DNA from: Candidatus Hydrogenedentota bacterium
Lineage (GTDB): Bacteria; Hydrogenedentota; Hydrogenedentia; Hydrogenedentales; CAITNO01
DNA length: 39,379 nucleotides
Assembly: GCA_018056705.1 (NCBI GenBank)
Contig: JAGPFE010000028.1
Span: 1 to 39,379, forward strand
Direction: 5' to 3'
Shown: in pieces, positions 15,940 through 25,743 of the stretch
Position numbering within the stretch: position 1 is the stretch's first letter
Layout: each line of letters starts with the position of its first letter
Translations under genes and position numbers: made by a program
The notes under the pieces: model-generated
Seen by the model: only the letters and a program-made list of their open reading frames with translations
Databases searched by the model: none
Told to the model about the DNA's origin: nothing

Positions 15940-17351
15940 GGAGCCGACGAACCCGGGGTTGGCACGGACGCGGGCGGAGGCGTAGCCGGGATATCCGGCG
16001 AAAGGGGGCCCAGGAACCTATCCAGGACCACGCCGGGTAACAGGCTCGCCGCGGCAAGGACCAGCCCGGCCAGCACCAACCGGGCATCCCAGCCCGCGAG
16101 GGCCGGTAACAGGATCCCTGCCGCCCACGCCGCGCGGTGCGCGTTCAATCGATGACGGGACGCTACCAGCGACAGGAGCACGCACCCCGCGAGCATGCCG
16201 GGAAACAGGACCGTCCCCGGAAGCCACGCGCCCAACTGGCTGAAAGCGAATCCCGCCACGGCCCACGCGGGGACATCGCCGGCACCCGGAGGCATCCGGC
16301 GCCAGGCACTGGCCAGCAAGCCCCCCAGCGACGCGACCACGGCCGCCATGAAGATCACGCCGATATCAAGGCGGGTCATGAACAGGGGCAACAACGGCAA
16401 GTCGAGGCAGGTGGTTCCAATGGCCGGATCGCCAAAACGGGCCAGCATTGCCAGGCCCGCGAGGGACATCCACCACATCACCCTGCCCACCCCGCGGGAG
16501 ATCGGCGCGCGGACCATCGCGCCCCCGGCAACATATACGCCGCCCGCCGCCAGGGCCACCGGCAGCAACCGCGCGGCATCGATGATCCGGTCCGCTCCCC
16601 AGTGTGGCGCCCACAACCACGCCGGCGCGAGCATCGGTAATACACCCCGCCAGAAGATGAAATCCCGGAAGGGATACTCCCGCTCCCTGCTCAACGCCTG
16701 TTCCGCCGCGAGAAACAGGATGAGTCCCCCGGCAAACATCGCCAGCCCGCCCGATCCCAGCAGGTAATCGAGGGGCAGGACCGAGGCCAGCGCCAGTAAC
16801 CGGATGAGCATGGCCGCCAGGGCCGGCGCCAGTGCCACGAGGGCCGCCTCGGGCAGTCCCAGCACGAGCCGCCATCCCACGGCGTACAGGCCCACGGCGA
16901 TGAGATGTCTCGCGCTTGCCGGATCGGTGATCTCCCGGGCCGCCGCCACCAGCAGGACCAGTCCGCCCAGTCCTGCCAGCATCATGGCCGCCCGGTGTCC
17001 ACCCGTTCGGGGTAACGCCACGGCCACCCGCCCCAGCACGAACGTCCATGCCGAAAGCGCGAGGGCCGTCGGCCACCCGAATCGCGCGGCACCTGCCCAC
17101 ACCGGCAGCAGGATCAGCCAGCATCCCAGGCCCAGCAGGGCGCACCGGGTCAACCGCCCGTACCATCGGGTTGCGGGCAGCAGGCCACCCACCATGACGG
17201 CCCCGGCAATCACCTCCCATGGCGCGCGCTCGCACCATGCCGCGATCGGGGCCATGGCCAGAAAGATTCCAGCCCCCAGTATGCCTTCCAGGGCACCGGT
17301 TCTCCCGGGAACATCCTCAGCGGGGACGCTTGCTGAAAGAAGAGTCCGCAT
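15936..17351 (-). CDS. Multi-pass membrane protein of unknown function
   Basis: This 471-aa protein is very hydrophobic, with roughly 12-14 predicted membrane helices between residues 25 and 450 and a Pro-rich C-terminal tail (ATPPPASVPTPGSS). The ATG at 17351 has AGAGGAAG close upstream. It lies 67 nt after the yihA stop and overlaps cca by ATGA, so it is translated with core RNA and ribosome genes. I do not recognise a family. The middle portion (PFRDFIFWRGVLPML to GRVMWWMSLAGLAML) faintly recalls complex-I antiporter-like proteins, but no key Lys/Glu pattern is convincing. A transporter or polysaccharide-export role is equally open. Confidence 0.7.
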   Translation of the reverse strand: MRTLLSASVPAEDVPGRTGALEGILGAGIFLAMAPIAAWCERAPWEVIAGAVMVGGLLPATRWYGRLTRCALLGLGCWLILLPVWAGAARFGWPTALALSAWTFVLGRVAVALPRTGGHRAAMMLAGLGGLVLLVAAAREITDPASARHLIAVGLYAVGWRLVLGLPEAALVALAPALAAMLIRLLALASVLPLDYLLGSGGLAMFAGGLILFLAAEQALSREREYPFRDFIFWRGVLPMLAPAWLWAPHWGADRIIDAARLLPVALAAGGVYVAGGAMVRAPISRGVGRVMWWMSLAGLAMLARFGDPAIGTTCLDLPLLPLFMTRLDIGVIFMAAVVASLGGLLASAWRRMPPGAGDVPAWAVAGFAFSQLGAWLPGTVLFPGMLAGCVLLSLVASRHRLNAHRAAWAAGILLPALAGWDARLVLAGLVLAAASLLPGVVLDRFLGPLSPDIPATPPPASVPTPGSSAP

Positions 17352-17418
17352 TTTCGCTTCCTCTTTTTGCCGTGGATATTCTACCCGTAAAGCAGGAGGA
17401 AACGTTCCACTCGGTACC

Positions 17419-18036
17419 TTACGAGGTTTCCGGCGGTTCCCCGGCAGCGTTTCCGGCCAGACAGGTTTCCAGGATGTCCCAGAGTTCCGGGATGCCCATG
17501 CCGGTCTCTGCGGAAACGGGTAGCAGCACGGCATCCGGGTCCACGCCCAACTCGGCCTGGATCCGGTGCAGCCGGCCGCGGATATGCCCGCGGGCGATTT
17601 TATCCGCCTTGGTGGCCACCAGCAGCACGGGAACCCGGGCTTCCTCCAGCAGATCGAGCATGTCATGATCCAGGGGAGAGGGATCGTGCCGGATGTCGAG
17701 CAGGACTGCCACCGCCCGGAGGACTGGACGGTGCAGCAGGTACCCGCGCATGAGGGATTCCCATTCCCTTTTCAGGGTCATGGGAGCCCTGGCAAATCCA
17801 TATCCCGGAAGGTCCACGAGCAGGTACCGGCGGTTGATCTCGAAAAAATGGATGGCCTGGGTTTTGCCGGGCGTGGCACTGGTTCGGGCAAGATTCCTGG
17901 TCCGGGTCAACGCGTTAAGCAGGGACGACTTACCCACGTTCGACCGGCCCGCGAACGCCACCTCGGGCTGGCCAGCCCTGGGAAAATCACCCGGCTTCCG
18001 GGCAATCTTCAGCAGGCGCGCTTCATCAACCCGCAC
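17419..18036 (-). CDS. engB: Ribosome biogenesis GTP-binding protein YihA/YsxC (EngB)
   Basis: This 205-aa GTPase takes part in 50S subunit assembly. G1 is GRSNVGKSS (residues 30-38), switch I has TSATPGKTQ, G3 is DLPGYG (75-80), G4 is TKAD and G5 is SAE. The order RSNVGKSSLLNAL ... NLARTSATPGKTQ is diagnostic. The GTG at 18036 is chosen because AGGA lies 8 nt upstream and the length then fits the family. The first 11 nt overlap the end of lon. The reading frame continues upstream inside lon but without family sequence. Confidence 0.94.
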   Translation of the reverse strand: MRVDEARLLKIARKPGDFPRAGQPEVAFAGRSNVGKSSLLNALTRTRNLARTSATPGKTQAIHFFEINRRYLLVDLPGYGFARAPMTLKREWESLMRGYLLHRPVLRAVAVLLDIRHDPSPLDHDMLDLLEEARVPVLLVATKADKIARGHIRGRLHRIQAELGVDPDAVLLPVSAETGMGIPELWDILETCLAGNAAGEPPETS

Positions 18037-20509
18037 GGGATTTCCTGCCCTGTTTTGCCGGCTTCGCGGCCGTTTTCTTCTGCCGCTTTCGCGTGGCGGC
18101 CGATCCCGCCCCCCTGCCGCGGGCCTTACAACGCAGGCCTGGCAGGGCGATGTCCACCACCTGGTCCACCGTGTCCACCAGTTCGAAGCGGATTTCTTCC
18201 AGCACTTCCCTGGGCAAATCCGGGAAGTCTTTCTGATTGTCCCTGGGCAGGATAATCCGGGTAATACCCGAACGTCTCGCCGCAAGTACCTTTTCCTTGA
18301 TCCCGCCCACCGGCAGAACCCGGCCTCGCAGGGTGATCTCGCCCGTCATGGCCAGCGCGGGCTGGGGAGCACGGCCCGTCAAGGCCGACAGCATGGAGAC
18401 CAGGATGGCCACGCCCGCGGAGGGCCCATCCTTGGGGGTGGCACCTTCGGGAACGTGCACGTGGATATCGTAATTCTTCTGAAAATTTTCGGGCAGGGGA
18501 AACGCGTCGGCGTGCGCCCGGATCCACGTGAAAGCCGCCGCCGCGGATTCCTTCATGACTTCGCCCAGCCGCCCCGTAAGCAGGTGGGTACCCCTGCCTT
18601 TCATCAGGCTGGTTTCGACGCGAAGCAGGTCCCCTCCCGACGCGCTCCACGCCATGCCTAGGGCCACTCCCACTTCACTTTCCTTTTCGATCGCCGTGGG
18701 AGGATACGGGGGTGGTCCCAGCCATTCCTCGGCCAGTTCCACGGAAACGGTCACCGGGCCAGAACCCTGCCCTTCGACGATGCGACGGGCGGTTTTCCGG
18801 CAGAGGGCCGCGATGGACCGTTCCAGTTCGCGAACCCCCGCCTCGCGGGTATATCGCTGGATGACGTGACGCAACGTGTCGTCGGGCAGCATGAAGTATT
18901 CCCTGGGGAGGCCATTTTCCTGGACCTGCCTGGGGATGAGAAATCCACGGGCGATCTCAAGCTTTTCCTCAAGGGTATATCCCGGCAGTTCCACGATTTC
19001 CATCCGGTCGTGCAGGGGAAGGGGAATGGCGTATTCATCGTTCGCCGTGGTGATGAAGAACACCTGGGACAGGTCATAGCCCAGTTCCAGGTAGTGGTCG
19101 CTGAAATGGGCGTTCTGGGCGGGATCGAGCACTTCGAGCAGGGCGGAAGACGGATCGCCCCGGAAATCCATGCTCATCTTGTCCACCTCGTCCAGCATGA
19201 AAACGGGGTTGATTACTCCCGCCTGCTTCATGCCCTGCAGGATCCGTCCTGGCAGGGCCCCCACGTACGTGCGGCGGTGGCCGCGGATTTCGGCCTCGTC
19301 CCGCACGCCGCCCAGGGACACGCGCACGAATTTCCGGCCCATCGCGCGGGCGATGGACTGGCCCAGGGAAGTCTTGCCGACGCCGGGCGGACCCACCAGG
19401 CACAGAATGGGTCCCTTGGCTCCCTTGCTCAACTTGCGCACCGCGAGGTATTCCAGAATCCGTTCCTTCACCTTGCGCAGGCCATAGTGGTCCTCGTCCA
19501 AGATGGCTTTCGCCCGTTCGAGGTCGATTTCTTCCTTCGTGTGTTCCTTCCAGGGCAGGTCAAGGATCCACTCGACGTACCCCCGCACAACCGACGATTC
19601 GGGGCTCATGAAGGGAATTCGCTGCAGGCGGGATAATTCTTCTTCCAGTTTCTCCCGGACTTCTTTCGGCAGTTTCTTTTTTTCCATTTTTTTGCGCAGG
19701 TCATCCATCTCGCCGAATTCTTCGTCCCGTTCGCCCAGTTCCTGCTGGATCACCTTCAACTGTTCCTGCAGGTAGTGCATCCGCTGGCTGCGCTCGATCT
19801 GTTCCCGGACCCGGTTGCGCACCTTCTGTTCGATCTGAGCCAGTTCGATCTCGCGTTCCAGCATCGTGGCGATCAGGTCCAGGCGTTCCGAGAGGTCAAC
19901 CTTCTCGAGCAGGCCCTGCCGTTCGAAAGGCGACACGAAGAGGAACCCGCAGATGGTGTCGGTGAAGACCTCGGGATCCGTCATGCCCTGGATGGACATG
20001 AGGATTTCGGGGGCCACTCGCTGGGTCAGCCGCACGTACTCCTCGAACTGGTGCAACACGGCCCGCATCCTGCCTTCCAGTTCCTTTTTGCCTGCCCCGT
20101 CATCGGGCAGGATGCTGGAAATCGGAACGACGGTAACCCGGTTCCGCTCCCCCTTCCGGACACCCTTCACCAGGCCGCGGCCCAGTCCTTCCACGACGAT
20201 TTTCATGTTGCCGTCCGGCAACCGCAGGGCGTTGACGATCTTGGCGATCGTGCCGATTTTGTACAGGTCGTCGGGGTCGGGATCATCCAGCTCCGGGTCT
20301 TTCTGGGTTACCAGGAAAATGGGCGTGTTTTCTTCCAGGCTGGCGTCGACCGCTTCCAGGGATCGCTCCCGGCCTATGAACAGGGGCACGACCATCCGCG
20401 GGAACACCACGGCGTCTTTCAGGGCCAGCATGGGGAGGTGTAGCGGCTGGACCGCTTCCCCAGGCAACGTGGACGCGCGCGCGACGCGATTGGATCTGGA
20501 TCTGGCCAT
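18026..20509 (-). CDS. lon: ATP-dependent protease La (Lon)
   Basis: This 827-aa protein contains the whole Lon layout. The N-terminal substrate-binding domain spans about 20-215, followed by a helical linker. The AAA+ module has Walker A GPPGVGKT (373-380), Walker B VFMLDE (about 436-441) and the FITTANDE sensor. The protease domain has the dyad S697 (PKDGPSAG) and K740 (GGIKEKVLAARR), spaced by 43 residues as in E. coli. A Lys/Arg-rich tail ends the protein. It degrades misfolded and regulatory proteins in the cytosol. AAAGGAG precedes the ATG by about 6 nt, and yihA overlaps its end. A TATAAT box about 120 nt upstream may start the operon. Confidence 0.97.
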   Translation of the reverse strand: MARSRSNRVARASTLPGEAVQPLHLPMLALKDAVVFPRMVVPLFIGRERSLEAVDASLEENTPIFLVTQKDPELDDPDPDDLYKIGTIAKIVNALRLPDGNMKIVVEGLGRGLVKGVRKGERNRVTVVPISSILPDDGAGKKELEGRMRAVLHQFEEYVRLTQRVAPEILMSIQGMTDPEVFTDTICGFLFVSPFERQGLLEKVDLSERLDLIATMLEREIELAQIEQKVRNRVREQIERSQRMHYLQEQLKVIQQELGERDEEFGEMDDLRKKMEKKKLPKEVREKLEEELSRLQRIPFMSPESSVVRGYVEWILDLPWKEHTKEEIDLERAKAILDEDHYGLRKVKERILEYLAVRKLSKGAKGPILCLVGPPGVGKTSLGQSIARAMGRKFVRVSLGGVRDEAEIRGHRRTYVGALPGRILQGMKQAGVINPVFMLDEVDKMSMDFRGDPSSALLEVLDPAQNAHFSDHYLELGYDLSQVFFITTANDEYAIPLPLHDRMEIVELPGYTLEEKLEIARGFLIPRQVQENGLPREYFMLPDDTLRHVIQRYTREAGVRELERSIAALCRKTARRIVEGQGSGPVTVSVELAEEWLGPPPYPPTAIEKESEVGVALGMAWSASGGDLLRVETSLMKGRGTHLLTGRLGEVMKESAAAAFTWIRAHADAFPLPENFQKNYDIHVHVPEGATPKDGPSAGVAILVSMLSALTGRAPQPALAMTGEITLRGRVLPVGGIKEKVLAARRSGITRIILPRDNQKDFPDLPREVLEEIRFELVDTVDQVVDIALPGLRCKARGRGAGSAATRKRQKKTAAKPAKQGRKSRAG

Positions 20510-20628
20510 GTCAACTCCTTTTCAAAGGGACAACCGGATGACGACACTGGACGGTAGTGAACGCCTGACCCGCGGCATCATCGTACCCCCACGACGCGAG
20601 CGGAACCCATACGTATTCCCCCGTAGAT

Positions 20629-20634
20629 ATTATA
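20629..20634 (-). promoter_or_regulatory. Possible -10 box of the lon operon
   Basis: The minus strand carries a perfect TATAAT just after the GH106 stop and about 120 nt before the lon ATG. No good -35 box is seen at the expected distance. No CIRCE-like heat-shock operator was found in 20510-20639. Confidence 0.35.
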
Positions 20635-20639
20635 CAGGA

Positions 20640-23342
20640 TCATCGGGACGACGTCGCCTTGTTCCCAACGCCCCCTGGATCCAGGGGACGGAGCACCTCA
20701 AGGGTCACCGGCCCCGCCAGCCCGGAAGGTACCACCGGCCAACCGGAGGCGTCCAGCGGCTTGTACCGGATATCGACGATGTTGGCGTCGTCCATCACTT
20801 TCCATTTTACGCCCTGCCGGTCAAGGTCCCGGATGGCATTCGCCGCGAGACTGAACACCGTGATCTCCAGGTCGTGTTCCCCGGGATCGGGCGGCGGATC
20901 AAGCACCACCCGGAATGGCAGGCACCACACCGGCCGCGCGGTCGCGTCATCCAGCCGGACCCGGGCCGCATGGCGGACGCCGTCCAACTGGAGCGCAAGG
21001 GCTTCTCCGGGACGCAACGCCGGAACAAGAAGTTTCGCCCGGTACGTGGCGGTTCCCGCGAAGGCCTGGCAGGCCGGATCCTCCAGGTCGGTCCAGTACC
21101 GGGGTTCAGGCATGACCTGGTTCCCCGGGAACGGCTCCATCACGCCCGATTCGAACCGCAGGGTCCACGGGCCGGTGTCGGCGGGGTATTGATCCAGGGC
21201 GTTGTAATATCGCCAGGGCGCCGGATTTCCTTCCACGGGACCTTCCGGAAACACGACGAACAGCGATTCGCCGGGCCGCGCCTGAAGGTAAACCCGCGCG
21301 GTCCCCGGCGCGTCCCCCGGACGCGTCGCGCCGAAGCCGATCCGCCCGGATACGGGGTCCATGAAGACGGCGGTCTGTCCGCCCCGCGCGAAATCCACCC
21401 ACCCATCAACGCCGTCCGGTCCCAGGCAGGCGAGGTAGTAAAGGTAGCCACTGGGCCCACGCCGCCGGATCCAGGTCAGTCCTGACTGGAAGAGGGTTTC
21501 GGCCGGTTCACGCCACGCCGGTAATATTCCTTCCAGCGGGCCCAGCCAGAGCATGCCCTGTCCAAACGCGATCCCCTGGACGTTTTTTTTCGGAACTTCC
21601 GTTCCGGGAGGTATCCTGTCCGTAACCCGCCGATGCTGCCGTTCCAGGGCCTGCCGGCGTTCGGCCAGGTTGCCAAGGCCGGGCACGGTTTCCGGCAGGG
21701 ACTCCATCGCCACGACCGCGCCGTGCTCCGCCAGGTCCAGGATCCGCGCCAGGGTTTCCGGGCGCATCCGGACCGTCCGAGGTACCACCAGGGCACGCCA
21801 CAGGCCCCCGGGCAACCGGATTTTCCCCTTTTCTACCGTGGCCGATTCCAGCGCCGCGTCGGAGACGTAATCCACCCCGTACCCCCGGCTGACCAGGAGC
21901 CGGGCTGCCGCGCCAAAAGGCGCGTCCAGGGCCCAGGACGGGTCATGTACCGTGAACTGGGCGACCAGCCGATCGGGCTTGCAGGTGGTCAGCGCGTCAT
22001 CGAACGGCCAGAACAGCAGCAGGTCGTTGTCTGGTTCGGACGCCTGCAGCAGGGACTGCGTCCGGGTAATCCATCTGAACATGTCGACAAAGGCCGGCCA
22101 TAGGGGATTGCGGGGGTTGAACTGTTCCGCGGCGTAAAAGTACCACCCCGGCCAGGGGGCATCCGGGGGTGAAAAACACCAGCCGTGAAACACCCCGTGG
22201 TTGATCCCCGCGCAGAACAGTTCATCCAGGAAGGGCTTGATGTCCGCCGGCGTGGCGTGCCAGTGGTTCCGTATCCACGTGCAGGTTTCACAGGACACCA
22301 GGGGTTTACCCCACGCGTGGGCGGCGGACGCGGCAAACCGCCAGATCAGGGGGTCCGGGGTGTCTTCGCGCCGTTCGGGGTCGGCCTGGCGCGCCGCGTA
22401 GCCTGGCATCGGGTAATCCCGGGCCCCGAAGGTTTCCATTTCCGGGATGTCCGCCGCGCCGTACAGGTCCAGCAGGTTCGCGGGCGCGCCGTGGGCCTGT
22501 TCACGGGCCAGGAATCCCATGTCCCCGCACCAGGCCCGCCATGTCCGGATATATTCCAGGTGCCGTTCGGCCAGCAGGAGACGATAATCGTACCGGGCCC
22601 GCTCCTGCTTGTCGGGATCGGCCGGGGGATCCTGGAAGATGGCGGCTGCGGCTTCATCCAGGGCATAGCCGAACCGTTCCCGGAAACGTTCGGGCAGGTC
22701 GGGCGTCCAGGAGGCGTCGTAATACTCGAACGAGTCGTGGGTCTGGCAGCGGATCCGTCCCCGGGGTAACAGGCCGAGCGCGTGGGTGAAGGGCGCGAGG
22801 TACCGTTGCAGCGCAGCCGGCGAGAAGGGATCGAGCACGAAGCCCTCGCCGCCGGGCGCGGCCCGTTTCACCCGTTGTCCCGTGGGCAGGACACGGAGCC
22901 CGTGCCCGTCCCAAGTGGCCTTCTTCGCGGCGTCTTCAAGGGTCACGGCCGGGCCGCCAAAGGGCCAGCCGGTGCCCGTGCACATGTCGAAGCCCATTCC
23001 CCGTTCCGTGGTCGCTCGGGTGGCGGCGTCCAGAGTTTCCATGTACTCCGTTGAGAGAAACGGCCGGAATGGCCGGCGACCATCCCGGGATCCATAAATC
23101 GGGGTAAGTTCCACGCCGCCAAATCCCGCCTCGGCCATGGCCTCCACCTCGCGACGGGCATCTTCCGGCGTGAGGGCATTGCCCGGCCACCACCACCGTG
23201 TCCAGGGCCTGGCCACCTGGTCCGGTTCGGGCCACGCGGCCACAAAGGGAACGGGGCCGGGCACATCATCAGCCCGGGAGCGATAACTCCCCAGGAGCGC
23301 GAGCGGCAGCAACAGGAGCGCGGCATACGATCGCGGGTTCAT
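20640..23342 (-). CDS. Exported GH106-like alpha-L-rhamnosidase
   Basis: This 900-aa protein has a signal peptide (MNPRSYAALLLLPLALLGS). Near residues 45-75 it has the family opening RPWTRWWWPGNALT, then EVEAMAEAGFGGVELTPIY, typical of glycoside hydrolase family 106. Next come GMGFDMCTGTGWPFGGP, DSFEYY, LVSCETCTWIRNHW and INHGVFHGWCFSPPDAPWPG. The C-terminal third reads as beta-sandwich modules (LQLDGVRHAARVRLDD). These enzymes release L-rhamnose from plant or algal polysaccharides; exact specificity cannot be read. The start has GGGAGG 8 nt upstream. Another exported sugar enzyme (DUF1680) and a DUF1080 protein occur elsewhere in the window. Confidence 0.82.
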   Translation of the reverse strand: MNPRSYAALLLLPLALLGSYRSRADDVPGPVPFVAAWPEPDQVARPWTRWWWPGNALTPEDARREVEAMAEAGFGGVELTPIYGSRDGRRPFRPFLSTEYMETLDAATRATTERGMGFDMCTGTGWPFGGPAVTLEDAAKKATWDGHGLRVLPTGQRVKRAAPGGEGFVLDPFSPAALQRYLAPFTHALGLLPRGRIRCQTHDSFEYYDASWTPDLPERFRERFGYALDEAAAAIFQDPPADPDKQERARYDYRLLLAERHLEYIRTWRAWCGDMGFLAREQAHGAPANLLDLYGAADIPEMETFGARDYPMPGYAARQADPERREDTPDPLIWRFAASAAHAWGKPLVSCETCTWIRNHWHATPADIKPFLDELFCAGINHGVFHGWCFSPPDAPWPGWYFYAAEQFNPRNPLWPAFVDMFRWITRTQSLLQASEPDNDLLLFWPFDDALTTCKPDRLVAQFTVHDPSWALDAPFGAAARLLVSRGYGVDYVSDAALESATVEKGKIRLPGGLWRALVVPRTVRMRPETLARILDLAEHGAVVAMESLPETVPGLGNLAERRQALERQHRRVTDRIPPGTEVPKKNVQGIAFGQGMLWLGPLEGILPAWREPAETLFQSGLTWIRRRGPSGYLYYLACLGPDGVDGWVDFARGGQTAVFMDPVSGRIGFGATRPGDAPGTARVYLQARPGESLFVVFPEGPVEGNPAPWRYYNALDQYPADTGPWTLRFESGVMEPFPGNQVMPEPRYWTDLEDPACQAFAGTATYRAKLLVPALRPGEALALQLDGVRHAARVRLDDATARPVWCLPFRVVLDPPPDPGEHDLEITVFSLAANAIRDLDRQGVKWKVMDDANIVDIRYKPLDASGWPVVPSGLAGPVTLEVLRPLDPGGVGNKATSSR

Positions 23343-23506
23343 GGCAGGACCTCCCAGGAAAGGCCGGCAACCTCCTGCCTTCCCCGGAACATGGTATCAT
23401 GATTTCCCCGGCGAGCCGTTCCGCGCCGGGCCCGGATGGAGGGGAAGGAACCGGAAGACCGGGATGTTGAATCAACACCCGGAAGTAACCAGCTGGACGG
23501 ATACGC

Positions 23507-24886
23507 ATGACCGGTAAACGCGTGGCCATACATACCCTTGGATGCAGGCTGAATCACGCCGAAAGCAGCATGCTGGCTGACCAGTTGCGCGCGTCGGGGT
23601 ACGAAATCGTGCCATGGGGTGAACGCGCCGACATCGGCGTGGTGCACACCTGCACCGTTACCCGCGAAGCCGACGCCAAGTCCCGCCAGATGATCCGGCG
23701 GTTCCTGCGGCAAAATCCCGGCGCGGTGGTCGCGGCCCTGGGCTGTTACGCGCAACGGGCCGCGGATACCCTCGCCCGGATCGACGGCGTGAAGTTGATC
23801 CTCGGCAACGCTGAAAAGATCAACCTCGTGGAGCGGCTGCGGGACCTGGAAAACACCCCGGCGTCCCCGCCCCTGGTGGCTCGGCCCACCCCCCGGCGCG
23901 AAACATTCCGTATGCCCTGGATCGATACCGAGGCCCCCGTGGAGCGGCGGATCGACCTGAAAATCCAGGACGGTTGCGACGCCATGTGCGCCTTCTGCGT
24001 GATTCCCTTCGCGCGGGGGCGGTCCCAGTCGCGCGAAGCCGACGACGCGGTAGCCGAGGCCGCCAGCCTTGCCCGCCGGGGAGCCCGGGAACTCGTGCTC
24101 ACCGGCGTGAACCTTGGGGAATACCGGGATGGGGACGTCGACCTGCCGGCCCTCATCGACCGACTTGCCGAGGCCGCTCCGGGCGCGCGGCTCCGTCTCA
24201 GTTCCATTGAACCTTCCTTCGTCACCCGGGCCCTCGTGGAGCGGATGGCGGATCCTGATCATCCCCTGGTACCGTTTCTCCACGTGCCCCTGCAGTCGGG
24301 GTCCGAGCGGATCCTGGCCGCCATGAAACGGGGCCATACCGCGGCGACGTTCCTGGACCTGACCCTGGCGGCGGCCGAGAAACTGCCCGGCGCGGGGTTC
24401 GGCACCGACGTCATGGCGGGATTCCCCGGCGAGACCGACGCCGATTTTGATGCCACCCTTGGCCTGCTCGAGGCTTCACCGGTGGATTACGCGCACGTGT
24501 TTCCCTACTCGGAACGGCCTGGCACCGCCGCGTCCCGCGCTCCGGGCGACCGCGTGCCCCCGGACATCGTCGCGAAGCGGGTGAACGCCCTCCTGGCGTT
24601 CAGCCGGGCCCGCCGCCAGCGGTTCATGGCGCGTTTCGCCGGCCAGGCGTGCTGCGTGCTGTTCGAAACCCTGGAGTCGGGACACTGGGTGGGTTACGGC
24701 GAACCATACCTGCGGGTGGGCGTGCCCGACACGGGCATGGACCTCCGTAACCGGTTCGCGTGGGTCCGGGTGGAAGAACCACGGGAAGAATGGGCCCTCG
24801 GACGCCTGATCGAGACGCTGGACACCTGGCGCAAGCCGGCACACGTGACGCCGATGGTCCTGGACACAGCAAGGGAAACACCGTGA
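23507..24886 (+). CDS. mtaB: tRNA t6A37 methylthiotransferase MtaB
   Basis: This 459-aa radical-SAM enzyme converts t6A to ms2t6A at position 37 of ANN-decoding tRNAs. The N-terminal UPF0004 domain has cluster cysteines C13 (TLGCRLN), C49 (HTCTVT) and C80 (LGCYAQ). The radical-SAM motif is C157-x3-C161-x2-C164 (CDAMCAFC). The PFLHVPLQSGS, GTDVMAGFPGET and HVFPYSERPGT blocks are typical. The TLGCRLN start and the HVFPYS block favour MtaB over MiaB or RimO. A weak GGA site precedes the ATG. larE starts on its last bases (GTGA overlap). Its product is a tRNA modification like the synthetase and CCA enzyme nearby, but it is in a separate operon. Confidence 0.9.
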   Translation: MTGKRVAIHTLGCRLNHAESSMLADQLRASGYEIVPWGERADIGVVHTCTVTREADAKSRQMIRRFLRQNPGAVVAALGCYAQRAADTLARIDGVKLILGNAEKINLVERLRDLENTPASPPLVARPTPRRETFRMPWIDTEAPVERRIDLKIQDGCDAMCAFCVIPFARGRSQSREADDAVAEAASLARRGARELVLTGVNLGEYRDGDVDLPALIDRLAEAAPGARLRLSSIEPSFVTRALVERMADPDHPLVPFLHVPLQSGSERILAAMKRGHTAATFLDLTLAAAEKLPGAGFGTDVMAGFPGETDADFDATLGLLEASPVDYAHVFPYSERPGTAASRAPGDRVPPDIVAKRVNALLAFSRARRQRFMARFAGQACCVLFETLESGHWVGYGEPYLRVGVPDTGMDLRNRFAWVRVEEPREEWALGRLIETLDTWRKPAHVTPMVLDTARETP

Positions 24887-25725
24887 ACCAGCTCAACCAT
24901 ACCGGGGCGGACGCGCCGGTCCCCACGCCGGAACAGGTCCGCCGGGAACACCAGTTGCGGGACATCCTGCGCGAAATGGAATCGGTAGCCGTGGCCTGGT
25001 CGGGAGGTGCCGATTCCACCTACCTGCTCGACGTGGCCCGGGAGGTCCTGGGAGAACAATGCGTGGCCGTGCTGGCCGATTCGCCAAGCCTGCCGCGGGA
25101 CGAGTTCCGGGACGCCCTCGCGATAGCCCGCGCCCGGGGATGGACCGTGGAAGTGGTCCAGACCCGCGAGTTCGACAACGAGGCCTTCCGCCGCAACGAC
25201 GGCACCCGCTGCTACCACTGCAAGCACGAACTGTTCGGCGTGATGGAACAGGTCACCCGGAACCGGGGACTGCGCTGGATCGCCTACGGCGAACTGGCCG
25301 ACGACGCCCTGGATCCCACCCGGGTGGGCGCGAAAGCCGCGAGGGAACGGGGCGTCCGCGCGCCCCTGGCCGAAGCGGGGATTACCAAGGCGGACGTGCG
25401 CGCGCTGAGCCGGGCACGCGGCCTGGAAACCTGGGACAAGCCTTCATTCGCCTGCCTCGCGTCCCGGGTGCCCCGGAACACCCCCGTGAACCCGGAGGTC
25501 ATGGGGAAGGTGGAAGCCGCCGAGGCCTGCCTGCGGACCCAGGGGTTCCGGCAGTATCGCGCCCGGCACCACGGGGATCTCTGCCGCGTCGAACTGGACC
25601 CCGCCGACCTGCCCCGCCTGCTTGATCCCGCGGTCCGGACCGCCGTCCTGGCCGGCATCGCCGCCGCGGGATACCGCTACGTTACCGTCGACCTCGCCGG
25701 GTACCGCACCGGCAGCACGGCGTAA
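24883..25725 (+). CDS. larE: LarE family ATP-dependent sulfur transferase
   Basis: This 280-aa protein belongs to the PP-loop ATP pyrophosphatases (SGGADST, residues 40-46). It continues with RCYHCKHELF (C110, C113) and KPSFACLASRVPRN (C191), whose Cys corresponds to the sacrificial cysteine of Lactobacillus LarE. LarE adds sulfur to the nickel-pincer cofactor precursor of lactate racemase-type enzymes. The GTG start overlaps the mtaB stop by 4 nt, with AAGGGAAA upstream; a longer in-frame reading from 24760 would lie inside mtaB. No larA, larB or larC lies in the window, so whether it makes the pincer cofactor or donates sulfur elsewhere is open. Confidence 0.88.
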   Translation: MNQLNHTGADAPVPTPEQVRREHQLRDILREMESVAVAWSGGADSTYLLDVAREVLGEQCVAVLADSPSLPRDEFRDALAIARARGWTVEVVQTREFDNEAFRRNDGTRCYHCKHELFGVMEQVTRNRGLRWIAYGELADDALDPTRVGAKAARERGVRAPLAEAGITKADVRALSRARGLETWDKPSFACLASRVPRNTPVNPEVMGKVEAAEACLRTQGFRQYRARHHGDLCRVELDPADLPRLLDPAVRTAVLAGIAAAGYRYVTVDLAGYRTGSTA

Positions 25726-25743
25726 CGGATAAGAGCCCCCGGT

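Noticed and set aside
17352..17666. Upstream extension of the membrane-protein frame
   Set aside because: It overlaps engB in another frame, giving Trp/Cys/Pro-rich nonsense, and ATG 17351 has a good ribosome site.
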